In this document: positions 1 through 8,454 of the stretch, piece after piece
Layout: each line of letters begins with the position of its first letter
Position numbering within the stretch: position 1 is the stretch's first letter
Source: an uncultured Alsobacter sp.
GTDB taxonomy: Bacteria > Pseudomonadota > Alphaproteobacteria > Rhizobiales > Beijerinckiaceae
DNA: 47,180 nucleotides
Assembly (NCBI RefSeq): GCF_945952055.1
Contig: NZ_CAMFHB010000049.1
Coordinates: 1-47,180 of the forward strand
Reading direction: 5' to 3'
The notes under the pieces: model-generated
Database searches by the model: none
What the model was told of the DNA's origin: nothing
The model's input: only the letters and a program-made list of their open reading frames with translations
Translations under genes and position numbers: made by a program

Positions 1-233
1 CGGTGACGCCGGCGCTGCACACGCCGCTGATGTCGGTCACCAACGCGATCTCCTCGGTGATCGTGGTCGGCGCGCTGCTCGCGGTGGGCGTGGACGCGGG
101 AGCCCCGGGCGACGACGGACCGCTCTGGGCCCGCATGCTGGGCTTCGTGGCGCTCATCCTCGCCAGCGTGAACATCTTCGGCGGCTTCCTGGTCACCCAG
201 CGGATGCTCGCCATGTACAAGAAGAAGGGCTGA
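1..233 (+). CDS. pntAB: NAD(P) transhydrogenase subunit alpha part 2 (PntAB), 5'-truncated
   Basis: This is the C-terminal part of the small membrane subunit of the three-subunit proton-translocating NAD(P) transhydrogenase, which couples hydride transfer from NADH to NADP+ to proton movement across the inner membrane. The frame is open to the window edge. The first visible residues, including [17 protein letters not shown], belong well inside the family, where more N-terminal membrane sequence normally precedes them, so the GTG at base 3 is not taken as the real start. Two hydrophobic segments follow, and the C-terminus ends in a short Lys-rich tail. pntB starts 5 bases after the stop, so the two are co-transcribed. 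Confidence is high because of the adjacent PntB. Confidence 0.93.
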   Translation, partial: VTPALHTPLMSVTNAISSVIVVGALLAVGVDAGAPGDDGPLWARMLGFVALILASVNIFGGFLVTQRMLAMYKKKG

Positions 234-238
234 GGCCG

Positions 239-1642
239 ATGAGCGCGAACGTCGCAGCCCTTCTCTACCTCGTCGCCGGCGTCCTGTTCATCATGGCGCT
301 GCGCGGCCTGTCCTCGCCGGCCTCCAGCCGCCAGGGCAACCTGTACGGCATGGTCGGCATGGCCATCGCCATGGTCACGACGCTGATCCTGTCGCCGCCT
401 CACGGCGTCATGGGCTGGGCCCTGCTCATCGTCGGCCTCGGCATCGGCGGCGGCGCCGGCGCGGTGGTGGCCAAGCGCATCCCCATGACGGCGATGCCGC
501 AGCTCGTCGCGTTCTTCCATTCGCTGGTCGGCCTCGCCGCCGTGATGGTCGCCGCCGGCGCGCTGTATGCCCCGGCCGCCTTCGGCATCGGCGCGCCCGG
601 CCAGATCCACGGGGCCAGCCTCGTGGAAATGGTGCTCGGCGTGGCCATCGGCGCCATCACGTTCACCGGCTCGGTGATCGCCTTCCTCAAGCTCGACGGA
701 CGCATGAGCGGCAAGCCGATCATGCTGCCGCAGCGCCATCTCATCAACATCGCGCTGGCGCTGCTGCTGCTGGTGCTGATCGTGATCTTCGTCCGCACCG
801 AGAGCCACACGGTCTTCTGGCTGATCTGCCTGGCGAGCTTCCTTCTCGGTGTGCTCATCATCATCCCGATCGGCGGCGCGGACATGCCCGTCGTCGTGTC
901 GATGCTGAACTCCTACTCGGGGTGGGCTGCGGCCGGCATCGGCTTCACGCTCGGCAACCTCGCGCTCATCATCACGGGCGCGCTGGTCGGCTCCTCCGGC
1001 GCGATCCTGTCCTACATCATGTGCAAGGGCATGAACCGCTCGTTCATCTCCGTCATCCTGGGCGGGTTCGGCGGCGAGACCGCCGCGGCCGCCTCGGGCG
1101 TGAAGGAGACGCGCCCGGTCAAGCAGGGTTCGGCCGACGACGCCGCCTTCATGATGAAGAACGCGTCGAAGGTCATCATCGTGCCGGGCTACGGCATGGC
1201 GGTCGCCCAGGCGCAGCACGCGCTGCGCGAGATGGCCGACAACCTGAAGAAGGAAGGGGTGGAGGTGAAGTACGCCATCCATCCCGTCGCCGGCCGCATG
1301 CCGGGCCACATGAACGTCCTTCTCGCCGAGGCCAACGTGCCCTACGACGAGGTGTTCGAGCTCGAGGACATCAACTCGGAGTTCTCGCAGGCCGACGTGG
1401 CCTTCGTCATCGGCGCCAACGACGTCACCAACCCCGCGGCGAAGACCGATCCGACCTCGCCGATCTTCGGTATGCCGATCCTCGACGTCGAGAGGGCCAA
1501 GACCGTGCTGTTCATCAAGCGCGGCATGGGCTCGGGCTACGCCGGCGTCGAGAACGAGCTGTTCTTCAAGGACAACACGCTGATGCTTTTCGCCGACGCC
1601 AAGAAGATGGTCGAGGACATCAACAAGGCGATGGCGCACTGA
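239..1642 (+). CDS. pntB: NAD(P) transhydrogenase subunit beta (PntB)
   Basis: PntB forms most of the proton channel and carries the NADP(H)-binding domain of the membrane transhydrogenase. The 467-residue length is normal for the family. About eight or nine hydrophobic helices occupy residues 1-265. The soluble domain III follows from about 295, with the nucleotide-binding GYGMAVAQAQH near residue 320, then HPVAGRMPGHMNVLLAEA and IGANDVTNPAA, all hallmark stretches. The gene follows pntAB at 5 bases and is closed by a strong intrinsic terminator 35 bases downstream, so it is the last gene of a pntAA-pntAB-pntB operon. Nothing in it looks broken or unusual. Confidence 0.98.
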   Translation: MSANVAALLYLVAGVLFIMALRGLSSPASSRQGNLYGMVGMAIAMVTTLILSPPHGVMGWALLIVGLGIGGGAGAVVAKRIPMTAMPQLVAFFHSLVGLAAVMVAAGALYAPAAFGIGAPGQIHGASLVEMVLGVAIGAITFTGSVIAFLKLDGRMSGKPIMLPQRHLINIALALLLLVLIVIFVRTESHTVFWLICLASFLLGVLIIIPIGGADMPVVVSMLNSYSGWAAAGIGFTLGNLALIITGALVGSSGAILSYIMCKGMNRSFISVILGGFGGETAAAASGVKETRPVKQGSADDAAFMMKNASKVIIVPGYGMAVAQAQHALREMADNLKKEGVEVKYAIHPVAGRMPGHMNVLLAEANVPYDEVFELEDINSEFSQADVAFVIGANDVTNPAAKTDPTSPIFGMPILDVERAKTVLFIKRGMGSGYAGVENELFFKDNTLMLFADAKKMVEDINKAMAH

Positions 1643-1676
1643 GCCGGCAGCGTCGGCAGCAGCAGTCATGGGATCG

Positions 1677-1701
1677 GGGCCGCCTTCGGGCGGCCCTTTT
1701 T
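1677..1701 (+). terminator. Rho-independent terminator of the pnt operon
   Basis: A perfect 8-bp stem (GGGCCGCC / GGCGGCCC) is closed by a UUCG tetraloop and followed by five T residues. It lies 35 bases after the pntB stop codon and points in the same direction. Confidence 0.95.
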
Positions 1702-1745
1702 CGTTCGAGGGGCCGGTCGTCGCGACGGCCCTGACGGCGCGCGCG

Positions 1746-1982
1746 TCAGTCCTTGCGGGCCAGCACCACGAGGTGCTCGACCATGGCCTGGCTGATCGCC
1801 TCGAAATTGGCGGTGAGGCTTTCGAAGGACCCGATGAAGGACAGCACGCGAGGATCCTCTTCGCCGACGCTGTTCTTGAGCGCATCGAGGAACTGCGAGT
1901 GGGCCGTGATGACGTTGGCGGTGGCGTCAAGCAGGGCGGCCGTCCGGGTGGAGAAGCCTTGCCGGTCGATATCAGGTGTCAT
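1746..1982 (-). CDS. Hypothetical small helical protein (78 aa)
   Basis: I do not recognise this family. The ATG at 1982 gives a 78-residue acidic protein, beginning MTPDIDRQGFSTRTAALLD, that looks all-helical, with no signal peptide, membrane segment or cysteine. The frame could extend to a TTG at 2003, but the ATG is the simpler start; neither has a strong Shine-Dalgarno sequence. A perfect TATAAT -10 element for this strand lies about 90 bases upstream. The gene stands alone, convergent with the pnt operon and divergent from the 2290 gene. Codon use looks coding, with G/C-rich third positions. Function is unknown. Confidence 0.7.
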   Translation of the reverse strand: MTPDIDRQGFSTRTAALLDATANVITAHSQFLDALKNSVGEEDPRVLSFIGSFESLTANFEAISQAMVEHLVVLARKD

Positions 1983-2068
1983 GATGCGAAGCCCAGGCTG
2001 CAATCATGGGAGAACACCGCACGCGCAATCCTTCCGTTCGGGGGTCTTGAACCACGAGAGGTACCGTC

Positions 2069-2074
2069 ATTATA
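2069..2074 (-). promoter_or_regulatory. -10 element (TATAAT) for the 1746-1982 gene
   Basis: The minus strand reads TATAAT here inside an AT-richer patch, which stands out in this GC-rich sequence. No convincing -35 lies at 16-18 bases; TTGATC sits about 20 bases upstream. It probably drives the small minus-strand gene, leaving an ~80-base leader. Confidence 0.5.
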
Positions 2075-2230
2075 CCACTCGCGACGAAAATGAGGATCAA
2101 TCCTGTAACGCCCACCGAAACATCTTGATCATCCGACGGTGACTTGTCCACCAACGACATGACAAAAGTTAATACACGCGGCTCACGGGCATTTGAATGT
2201 AAGGTCACCTAACAATCGGTGATTGCGCAA

Positions 2231-2260
2231 CTGACAGGGACTCGTCGGCGGTCCTATACT
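2231..2260 (+). promoter_or_regulatory. Sigma-70-type promoter for the 2290 gene
   Basis: CTGACA (2231-2236) and TATACT (2255-2260) are separated by 18 bases, a good housekeeping match. Transcription would begin near 2267, so the ATG at 2290 is a better start than the in-frame codon at 2263. The rest of the 307-base gap (1983-2289) shows no RNA gene or repeat. Confidence 0.55.
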
Positions 2261-2289
2261 GAATGCGAAAGCGGGGCAGGAAGAAACGC

Positions 2290-2733
2290 ATGGCGCGGAT
2301 CGATGACGATGAAATACGCGCAATGGCGTGTCTCGACCGCCTGAAGCTCCTGCTCGACCGCTATGGCCGCCGGGTGGGCACCCCTTATTTCGTCGCGCGC
2401 GGCAAGGATGAGGGCGGGCATCACCTGAGAGTGACGCTTCTGCCCGTGGCGTCCCATCGCGGCGCCGTGCCGCCGCCGCCAGCGCCGGCCAAGCGTGGCC
2501 GCGACGATCTAACCGATCTCATCTCCGAGTTCCAGACCCTGTCCGAGGTCGTCGGCGCCCAGCACCAGCAGATACTGGACCTCATCGACGTCCTGGCCGG
2601 CATGGACGCCAAGGACACGAAGCCCGCTGCCTCGAATGACGATCTCTCGGCCGTTCTGGAGGAGTACAGGGCCTCGGCCAGGCGCCAGCACCTGAGGGTG
2701 GTCCGCACCGAGCAAGAAGAGGCCAGCGACTGA
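2290..2733 (+). CDS. Hypothetical protein (147 aa)
   Basis: The family is not recognised. From the ATG at 2290, preceded by AGGAAG with 6-base spacing, the product is a 147-residue soluble protein. Residues 1-65 (beginning MARIDDDEIRAMACLDRL) look like a small mixed fold. A Pro/Ala linker follows near 60-75, and the second half is helical and probably coiled-coil. There is no signal peptide or membrane segment. Its own promoter lies just upstream and the next gene points towards it, so it is monocistronic. No function can be proposed. Confidence 0.72.
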   Translation: MARIDDDEIRAMACLDRLKLLLDRYGRRVGTPYFVARGKDEGGHHLRVTLLPVASHRGAVPPPPAPAKRGRDDLTDLISEFQTLSEVVGAQHQQILDLIDVLAGMDAKDTKPAASNDDLSAVLEEYRASARRQHLRVVRTEQEEASD

Positions 2734-2763
2734 AGCGCCGGCCTCCGAACCGCGGGCTGCGGG

Positions 2764-3600
2764 TCAAGCCAACCGATGAGCGTTGTCGCGCGCGTAGTCG
2801 GCGAGGGTCCGCCCGGGACGCCCCGAAAGGCGCTCGACCCCGTCCGTGACCGCTGCGGTCCAGCCTTCGCGAACCGGATAAAAGATCGCGGCGAGGAACG
2901 TCGCATAGGCGGACGGCACGCCGCCGGCCACGAGATTGGCAACGAACGTCGGATCGTCGGTCGGCTCGTAGCGGATCGGGCGTCCGGTCGCCTCGGACAG
3001 CACCGCCGCGGCCTCCGCGTAGGACAGGGCCGCCGGACCCGTGAGATCGATGGCCTGCCCGTCGAATTGGCTCTGGGTGAGGGCGCCGGCCGCCGCCAGC
3101 GCGATGTCCCGCGCGTCGATGAAGGCACTCCGCCCATCGGCTGCGGGAACCGCGATGCGGCCCTGACGGATGTCGTGCACCCAGAACAGGTGGAAGTTGT
3201 CGGCGAACCAGTTCGGCCGAAGGATGACGTGGGGGACGCCCGACCCCTCCAGCCTGCGCTCGACCTGTCGCAGCGGGATCGCATCGTCGGTGTTCACGCC
3301 GAAGGCGGTCTGCAGCACAACCTTGGCGCCACGCTCCACCGCCGCGTCGATGACCGGGTTCAGGACCGCGGGCGCATCGACGGTGCCTGTGGGCGCCAGG
3401 ACGTAGACCGCGTCGGCACCGTCCAGCGCGGGGCCGAACGTGGCGGGGTCCGCATAGTCGAAGCGCACCGGGATGGCGCCGGCCACCGGAGATCCCTTTC
3501 GCGATGCGGCCCGCACCGTTGCGCCGGCCTCGGCAAGGGCCCGCACCAGCGGCACGCCGACATTGCCCGTGCTTCCCAGAACCAGAATGGTCTTGCTCAT
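2764..3600 (-). CDS. NmrA/atypical SDR family NAD(P)-binding oxidoreductase
   Basis: This 278-residue protein belongs to the NmrA-like atypical short-chain dehydrogenases, a group that includes NAD(P)H:quinone oxidoreductases such as YtfG/QorB. The Rossmann start is VLGSTGNVGVPLVRALAEAG, a GxxGxxG dinucleotide motif at residues 8-14, with RAASR after beta-2, where NADP-preferring enzymes carry basic residues. The classical SDR YxxxK pair is absent, as expected. The ATG at 3600 begins the Rossmann strand directly. It is divergent from an HxlR regulator and the gap holds a perfect palindrome, so regulation by that neighbour is likely. By analogy with QorR/Qor and YodB systems, a role in quinone or electrophile detoxification is inferred but not shown. 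Confidence 0.88.
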   Translation of the reverse strand: MSKTILVLGSTGNVGVPLVRALAEAGATVRAASRKGSPVAGAIPVRFDYADPATFGPALDGADAVYVLAPTGTVDAPAVLNPVIDAAVERGAKVVLQTAFGVNTDDAIPLRQVERRLEGSGVPHVILRPNWFADNFHLFWVHDIRQGRIAVPAADGRSAFIDARDIALAAAGALTQSQFDGQAIDLTGPAALSYAEAAAVLSEATGRPIRYEPTDDPTFVANLVAGGVPSAYATFLAAIFYPVREGWTAAVTDGVERLSGRPGRTLADYARDNAHRLA

Positions 3601-3630
3601 CGACTGCTCCCACGTTTCAAGGACGAGGTT

Positions 3631-3656
3631 TCTATCGGAAACCAGTTTCCGATAGA
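3631..3656. promoter_or_regulatory. 26-bp perfect palindrome, probable HxlR operator
   Basis: Arms TCTATCGGAAAC (3631-3642) and GTTTCCGATAGA (3645-3656) are exact reverse complements around a 2-base centre. The site lies 30 bases upstream of the oxidoreductase start codon and 85 bases upstream of the HxlR start codon, where one dimeric repressor could control both genes. Confidence 0.8.
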
Positions 3657-3741
3657 GAGCAGGTAGCCTAGGGTGAGCGGTGCCGCAAGAACGCACCGGA
3701 ACGTGACCAAGTCACCGGGCGGTAACTGGAAGGAGCAGGCC

Positions 3742-4110
3742 ATGCCTGCAGGCAAGCGCTTCGACTGCTACATGGACGGCTGTCCGACGCGCATGGTGCT
3801 CGATCGGATCGGCGACCGCTGGGCCGTCCTGATCCTCGCGCTCCTGGCGGCCGGACCGCGCCGCTTCAATCAGTTGCGAAGGGACGTTCCCGGAATCTCG
3901 GCGAAGATGCTGTCCCAGACACTGAAGGGGCTGGAACGTGACGGCCTGGTCGAGCGCGAGGTGTTCGCGACGGTGCCCGTGACGGTCGAGTACCGGATCA
4001 GCGAACTCGGCCTGACGCTGCGCGCCATCATGGCCGACCTGACGCGCTGGGCCGAGGCCAACATCGAGCGGGTGATGGAGGCCCAGCGTCGCTACGACGC
4101 GGCGGCGTAG
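3742..4110 (+). CDS. HxlR-family winged-helix transcriptional regulator
   Basis: This 122-residue protein has the HxlR/DUF24 pattern throughout: [20 protein letters not shown] near the N-terminus, then [20 protein letters not shown] (recognition region), [12 protein letters not shown], and a wing leading to YRISELG. Two Cys residues lie near the N-terminus. In HxlR-type redox sensors (YodB, HypR, QorR) a conserved N-terminal Cys senses quinones, diamide or hypochlorite. The ATG at 3742 has GGAAGGAG just upstream, so earlier in-frame starts are rejected. It is divergent from the NmrA-like oxidoreductase, and the shared gap holds the 26-bp palindrome, so it is the likely local repressor. Confidence 0.93.
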   Translation: MPAGKRFDCYMDGCPTRMVLDRIGDRWAVLILALLAAGPRRFNQLRRDVPGISAKMLSQTLKGLERDGLVEREVFATVPVTVEYRISELGLTLRAIMADLTRWAEANIERVMEAQRRYDAAA

Positions 4111-4114
4111 GCGG

Positions 4115-4552
4115 TCAGCGGCGCAAAGGCACGTCAGGCGCCCAGACATACCCCTCGTCGTCGAGGATGTGGCACTCCCGCAGGCCATGGGGCTTGTCCA
4201 TGGCGCCGGCCAGGACCGTGAAGCCGTGGGCCCGCGCCGCCGCCTGGGCCGCGTCGGGATCGCAGCCATGGAGCCGCAATTCGGCGCCGACGCCGCGGGC
4301 ATCGCCGGCGGCCAGGCTTCCGTGCAGCGGATGGTCGAGATAGGTGTGGTCGGCGTGCAGCATCCACTTGGCGCCGCCATGCCTCAGCACCGCGAAGTCC
4401 GCGTCGGCATAGACCACCGCGGCGCCGAGGACCTCCCTGGCGAACACCAGGGCCCGATCCATGTCGCGGACCAGGAGGTTCACGGAGAGCCCGGACAACG
4501 TCGCCCCGTAGGCCGGGGCGGGCATGAAGGGCTCGCCCGTGCGCTTCTTCAT
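4115..4552 (-). CDS. VOC (glyoxalase/bleomycin-resistance) family protein
   Basis: This 145-residue single-domain VOC protein shows the usual pattern: SVNLLVRDMDRALVFAREVL opens the first beta-alpha-beta unit, and the C-terminal half ends in CHILDDEGYVWAP. VOC proteins bind a metal in a paired-module barrel and include glyoxalases, dioxygenases and drug-binding proteins. The sequence does not decide which this is. An alternative ATG at 4525 would trim nine residues. It starts 4 bases after the stop of the acyl-CoA ligase gene, so it is almost certainly co-transcribed with it and may process a related metabolite. It converges with the HxlR gene, 4 bases away. Confidence 0.85.
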   Translation of the reverse strand: MKKRTGEPFMPAPAYGATLSGLSVNLLVRDMDRALVFAREVLGAAVVYADADFAVLRHGGAKWMLHADHTYLDHPLHGSLAAGDARGVGAELRLHGCDPDAAQAAARAHGFTVLAGAMDKPHGLRECHILDDEGYVWAPDVPLRR

Positions 4553-4556
4553 GACC

Positions 4557-6185
4557 TCACGCGTCCTTCGCCATCTCGCGCAGCTTGAACTTCTGGATCT
4601 TCCCGGTCGAGGTCTTGGGAAGCTCGGTGAAGACGATGTGGCGCGGGCACTTGTAGGCGGCGAGATGCTGCCGGCACCAGGCGATCAGGTCCTCCGCCGT
4701 GGCCATGTGCTCCGGCTTGAGTTCGATGAAGGCGCAGGGCGTCTCGCCCCACCTGTCGTCGGGCTTGGCGACCACGGCCGCGGCCTGCACGGCGGGATGC
4801 TTGAACAGCGCGTCCTCGACCTCGATGGAGGAGATGTTCTCTCCGCCCGAGATGATGATGTCCTTCGAGCGGTCCTTGAGCTGGATGTAGCCGTCGGGAT
4901 GCTTGACGCCGAGGTCGCCGGAGTGGAACCAGCCGCCCGCGAAGGCCTCCTGCGTCGCCTTCGGGTTCTTGAGATAGCCCTTCATCACGACGTTGCCGCG
5001 GAACATCGCCTCGCCCATGGTCTGGCCATCGGCGGGCACCGCTTCCATGGTGGCGGGATCGATGATGTCGAGGGCCTCCAGCGCGAGGTAGCGGACGCCC
5101 TGCCGCGCCTTCCTGGCGGCCTGCGCGGCCGGCTCGAGGTCGTTCCACTCCGCATGCCAGTCGTTCACCACGGCCGGCCCGTAGGTCTCCGTCAGCCCGT
5201 AGAGATGCGTGACGTTGAAGCCGGCCGCCTTCATCGCCGCCAGGACGGCTTCCGGCGGTGGCGCCGCGGCCGTGAAGAACTCGACCACGTGCGGCAGAGG
5301 CTTCTTCTCCGCGGCCGGCGCGTTGAGCAGCGTCGACATGACGATCGGCGCGCCGCACAGATGCGTCACCTTGTGCGTCGCGATGGCGTCGTACATCGCT
5401 GCGGCCCGGACCTGCCGCAGGCAGACATGGGTCCCGGCCACGACCGAGATCGACCAGGGGAAGCACCAGCCATTGCAGTGGAACATGGGCAGCGTCCACA
5501 GGTAGACGGGATGCTTGCCCATGCCGCAGGTCACGACATTGCCCTGCGCCAGCAGATACGCGCCGCGGTGATGGTAGACGACGCCCTTCGGGTTCCCCGT
5601 GGTGCCGGACGTGTAGTTGAGCGATATCGCATCCCACTCGTCGAGCGGATGGCGCCGGGCAAAGACCGGTTCTCCCTCGGACAGGAACGCCTCGTATTCG
5701 AGCTCTCCGAGCCGTTCGCCGGGGCCGGTGAACTCGGGATCGTCGTAGTCGATCACCAGTGGCTTCACCTTGGCGAGCTCGAGGGCGGGCTTCACGATCT
5801 TCGCGAACTCCCGGTCGGTGATCAGCACCTTGGCTTCGCCGTGGTCGAGGGAGAACGCGATGATGGCCGCGTCCAGCCTGGTATTGAGCGTGTTCAGCAC
5901 CGCGCCGGTCATCGGCACGCCGTAGTGGCACTCCAGCATGGCGGGCGTGTTGGCGAGCATCACGGCCACCGTGTCGCCGCGTCCGATGCCGCGCCTGGCC
6001 AGCGCCGAGGCGAGACGGCAGGCGCGCGTGTGGAAGTCCTTGTAGGACCGGCGCAGCGCGCCATGGACGATCGCCGTGCGCTCCGGAAACACCTGCGCGG
6101 CCCGCTCGAGGAAGGTGAGGGGCGTCAGCGGCTGGAAATTCGCCGGATTGCGGTCCAGATCGGTGTCGTAGGGCGACGCGGCCAT
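4557..6185 (-). CDS. AMP-dependent acyl-CoA synthetase (medium/short-chain type)
   Basis: A 542-residue ANL-superfamily acyl-CoA ligase, which activates a carboxylic acid as acyl-AMP and transfers it to CoA. The P-loop motif is YTSGTTGNPKGV, the A5-type motif is YGLTETYGP, the hinge region carries HSGDLGVKHPDGYIQLKDRS, and the C-terminal catalytic Lys is in LPKTSTGKIQKF. Overall it resembles the DmdB/FadD3-like group annotated as acyl-CoA synthetase or 3-methylmercaptopropionyl-CoA ligase; the true substrate cannot be read. The ATG at 6185 follows GGGAGG with suitable spacing, so the long upstream frame is rejected. It is divergent from prpE and co-transcribed with the VOC gene. Confidence 0.93.
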   Translation of the reverse strand: MAASPYDTDLDRNPANFQPLTPLTFLERAAQVFPERTAIVHGALRRSYKDFHTRACRLASALARRGIGRGDTVAVMLANTPAMLECHYGVPMTGAVLNTLNTRLDAAIIAFSLDHGEAKVLITDREFAKIVKPALELAKVKPLVIDYDDPEFTGPGERLGELEYEAFLSEGEPVFARRHPLDEWDAISLNYTSGTTGNPKGVVYHHRGAYLLAQGNVVTCGMGKHPVYLWTLPMFHCNGWCFPWSISVVAGTHVCLRQVRAAAMYDAIATHKVTHLCGAPIVMSTLLNAPAAEKKPLPHVVEFFTAAAPPPEAVLAAMKAAGFNVTHLYGLTETYGPAVVNDWHAEWNDLEPAAQAARKARQGVRYLALEALDIIDPATMEAVPADGQTMGEAMFRGNVVMKGYLKNPKATQEAFAGGWFHSGDLGVKHPDGYIQLKDRSKDIIISGGENISSIEVEDALFKHPAVQAAAVVAKPDDRWGETPCAFIELKPEHMATAEDLIAWCRQHLAAYKCPRHIVFTELPKTSTGKIQKFKLREMAKDA

Positions 6186-6420
6186 GAATGAGGTCCCTCC
6201 CGGTGTTGGCGGAACCCTAGAGCATGCTGCGAGAAGGTGGAATCCGGCTTTTGGCGAGAGGCATGCGTCCACGCCGACGGCCGGTGGCGATCGGACGAAG
6301 GTCCGAGGGCTCCGGACTTTTCCGTTCATCGAAAGTCGCTCTGACGCGCGACGGTCCGCAATGCTACGCAGCAGCACAATGAAGGGATGAGACACCCGTC
6401 TACCGGCAAGGGAGAGCGTC

Positions 6421-8328
6421 ATGTCCGCAGCCACCGCCTATCACGAGACCTATGCTCGCTGGCGCAAGGAGCCGGAGGCGTTCTGGGGCGATGCTGCGTC
6501 CGCCATCGACTGGATCCGCCAGCCCGATGCCGTGTTCGATGCCGCCGAGGGGGCCTATGGCCGCTGGTTTCCCGGCGCCCTCTGCAACACCTGCTGGAAC
6601 GCGGTGGACCGGCATGCCGCCTCGCGGGGCGAGCAGGCGGCGCTGATCTACGACAGCCCGGTGACGGGGGCGAAGCGCACGCTGACCTACCGGGACCTGC
6701 TCGGCGAGGTCGAGGCCCTCGGCGCCGTGCTGCAGGACATGGGCGTCGCCAAGGGCGACCGCGTCATCGTCTACATGCCGATGATCCCCGAGGCGGTGAT
6801 CGCCATGCTCGCCTGCGCCCGCATCGGGGCGGTCCATTCCGTGGTGTTCGGCGGGTTCGCGGCCAAGGAACTCGCGACGCGCATCGATGATGCGAAGCCG
6901 AAGGCCATTCTCACCGCCTCCTGCGGCATCGAGCCGAACCGCGTGGTGGCCTACAAGCCGCTCCTCGACGAGGCGATCGCGCTCTCCTCCTCCAAGCCCG
7001 ATGGCGTTCTGCTGTTGCAGCGCGCCCAGGCGGCCGCCGGCATGGTCGAGGGGCGGGACCTCGACTGGGCGCAGGCCGTCGCGGCGGCGAAGGCGGCGGG
7101 ACGGAAGGCGCCCTGCGTTCCCGTGGCCTCGACCGACCCGCTCTACGTTCTCTACACGTCCGGGACCACCGGCAAGCCGAAGGGCGTCGTCCGCGACAAT
7201 GGCGGGCACATGGTGGCTCTCGCCTGGTCGATGGCGAACATGTACGGCGCCAGGCCGGGCGAAGTCTTCTGGGCGGCGTCCGACGTCGGCTGGGTCGTGG
7301 GCCACAGCTACATCGTCTACGCCCCCCTGCTGATCGGAGCGACGACCGTGGTCTACGAGGGCAAGCCGGTCGGCACGCCCGATGCCGGTGCGTTCTGGCG
7401 GATGATCTCCGAATACGACATCCGGATCCTGTTCACGGCACCGACCGCGTTCCGGGCGATCAAGAAGGAGGATCCTCGGGCCGAACTCCTCGCACGCTAC
7501 GACATGAGCCGCTTCCGGGCCCTGTTCCTGGCGGGCGAGCGGGCGGACCCGGACACCGTGGCCTGGGCCGAGCGCATCCTCGGCGTTCCCGTGATCGACC
7601 ACTGGTGGCAGACGGAGACCGGCTGGCCGATCGTCGGCAACCCGCTCGGACTGGGCGGGCTGCCGGTGAAGCACGGGTCCCCGACCGTGCCGATGCCCGG
7701 CTGGGACGTGCAGGTGGTCGACGAGGGCGGCAAGCCCGTCCCGCCCAACACCATGGGATCGATCGTCGTGAAGCTGCCTCTGCCGCCCGGCGCCCTGCCG
7801 ACGCTCTGGCAGGCGGACGACCGGTTCAAGGAGAGCTATCTCTCCGCCTTCCCGGGCTTCTACAACACCTCGGACGCCGGCTTCGTCGACGAGGACGGCT
7901 ACCTGTTCATCATGGGGCGCACCGACGACATCATCAACGTCGCCGGCCACCGGCTCTCGACCGGGGGGATGGAAGAGGTCCTGGCGTCGCACCCGGACGT
8001 CGCCGAATGCGCCGTGATCGGCATCAAGGACGCGCTCAAGGGCGAGCAGCCCTGCGGGTTCGTGGTGCTCAAGAGCGGCGTCAACCGGTCGCCGCTCGAG
8101 ATCGAGAAGGAGATCGTCCAGCTGGTGCGCGACAAGATCGGGCCCGTGGCTGCCTTCAAGATCGCGATCACCGTCAACCGGCTGCCCAAGACCCGTTCGG
8201 GCAAGATCCTGCGCGGCACGATGAAGAAGATCGCCGACGGCGACACGTGGTCAATGCCGGCCACCATCGACGACCCGGCCGTCCTCGACGAGATCGCCTC
8301 GGCGCTCCACGGCAAGGGCGTGGTCTGA
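6421..8328 (+). CDS. prpE: Propionyl-CoA synthetase PrpE
   Basis: The 635-residue length and the N-terminal domain (YHETYARWRKEPEAFW, then DWIRQPDAVF) match acetyl/propionyl-CoA synthetases. The specific pattern WFPGALCNTCWNAVDRH and the region around SVVFGGFAAKELATRIDDA fit PrpE better than Acs. Adenylation motifs are YTSGTTGKPKGVVRDNGG and WWQTETGWP, and the catalytic Lys, which is often regulated by acetylation in this family, is in PKTRSGKILRG. GGGAG precedes the ATG by a few bases. It activates propionate to propionyl-CoA for the methylcitrate or methylmalonyl pathway. No prp catabolic genes are adjacent here. The 235-base gap to the divergent acyl-CoA ligase must hold both promoters, but I see no clear elements. 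Confidence 0.95.
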   Translation: MSAATAYHETYARWRKEPEAFWGDAASAIDWIRQPDAVFDAAEGAYGRWFPGALCNTCWNAVDRHAASRGEQAALIYDSPVTGAKRTLTYRDLLGEVEALGAVLQDMGVAKGDRVIVYMPMIPEAVIAMLACARIGAVHSVVFGGFAAKELATRIDDAKPKAILTASCGIEPNRVVAYKPLLDEAIALSSSKPDGVLLLQRAQAAAGMVEGRDLDWAQAVAAAKAAGRKAPCVPVASTDPLYVLYTSGTTGKPKGVVRDNGGHMVALAWSMANMYGARPGEVFWAASDVGWVVGHSYIVYAPLLIGATTVVYEGKPVGTPDAGAFWRMISEYDIRILFTAPTAFRAIKKEDPRAELLARYDMSRFRALFLAGERADPDTVAWAERILGVPVIDHWWQTETGWPIVGNPLGLGGLPVKHGSPTVPMPGWDVQVVDEGGKPVPPNTMGSIVVKLPLPPGALPTLWQADDRFKESYLSAFPGFYNTSDAGFVDEDGYLFIMGRTDDIINVAGHRLSTGGMEEVLASHPDVAECAVIGIKDALKGEQPCGFVVLKSGVNRSPLEIEKEIVQLVRDKIGPVAAFKIAITVNRLPKTRSGKILRGTMKKIADGDTWSMPATIDDPAVLDEIASALHGKGVV

Positions 8329-8454
8329 CGGTTGCGCGTCGCGCGGGAATCGCGACGCCCGGCGCGGCGCGAGTTCAATCGGCCGTTCGTTTCGGCAGGC
8401 TCTCCGGCATGCTTGGCTTGCGGGCGTCAGCAACCCTGCGCCCGGAGATCCGCC

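Noticed and set aside
4524-6191. Very long open frame on the plus strand opposite the acyl-CoA ligase
   Set aside because: It is a GC-rich shadow: composition is Arg/Gly/His-rich without family features, while the opposite strand has a complete ligase. The same applies to long frames opposite tolA/tolB (19660-21522), the ABC exporter (32314-34716) and prpE (6400-7992).
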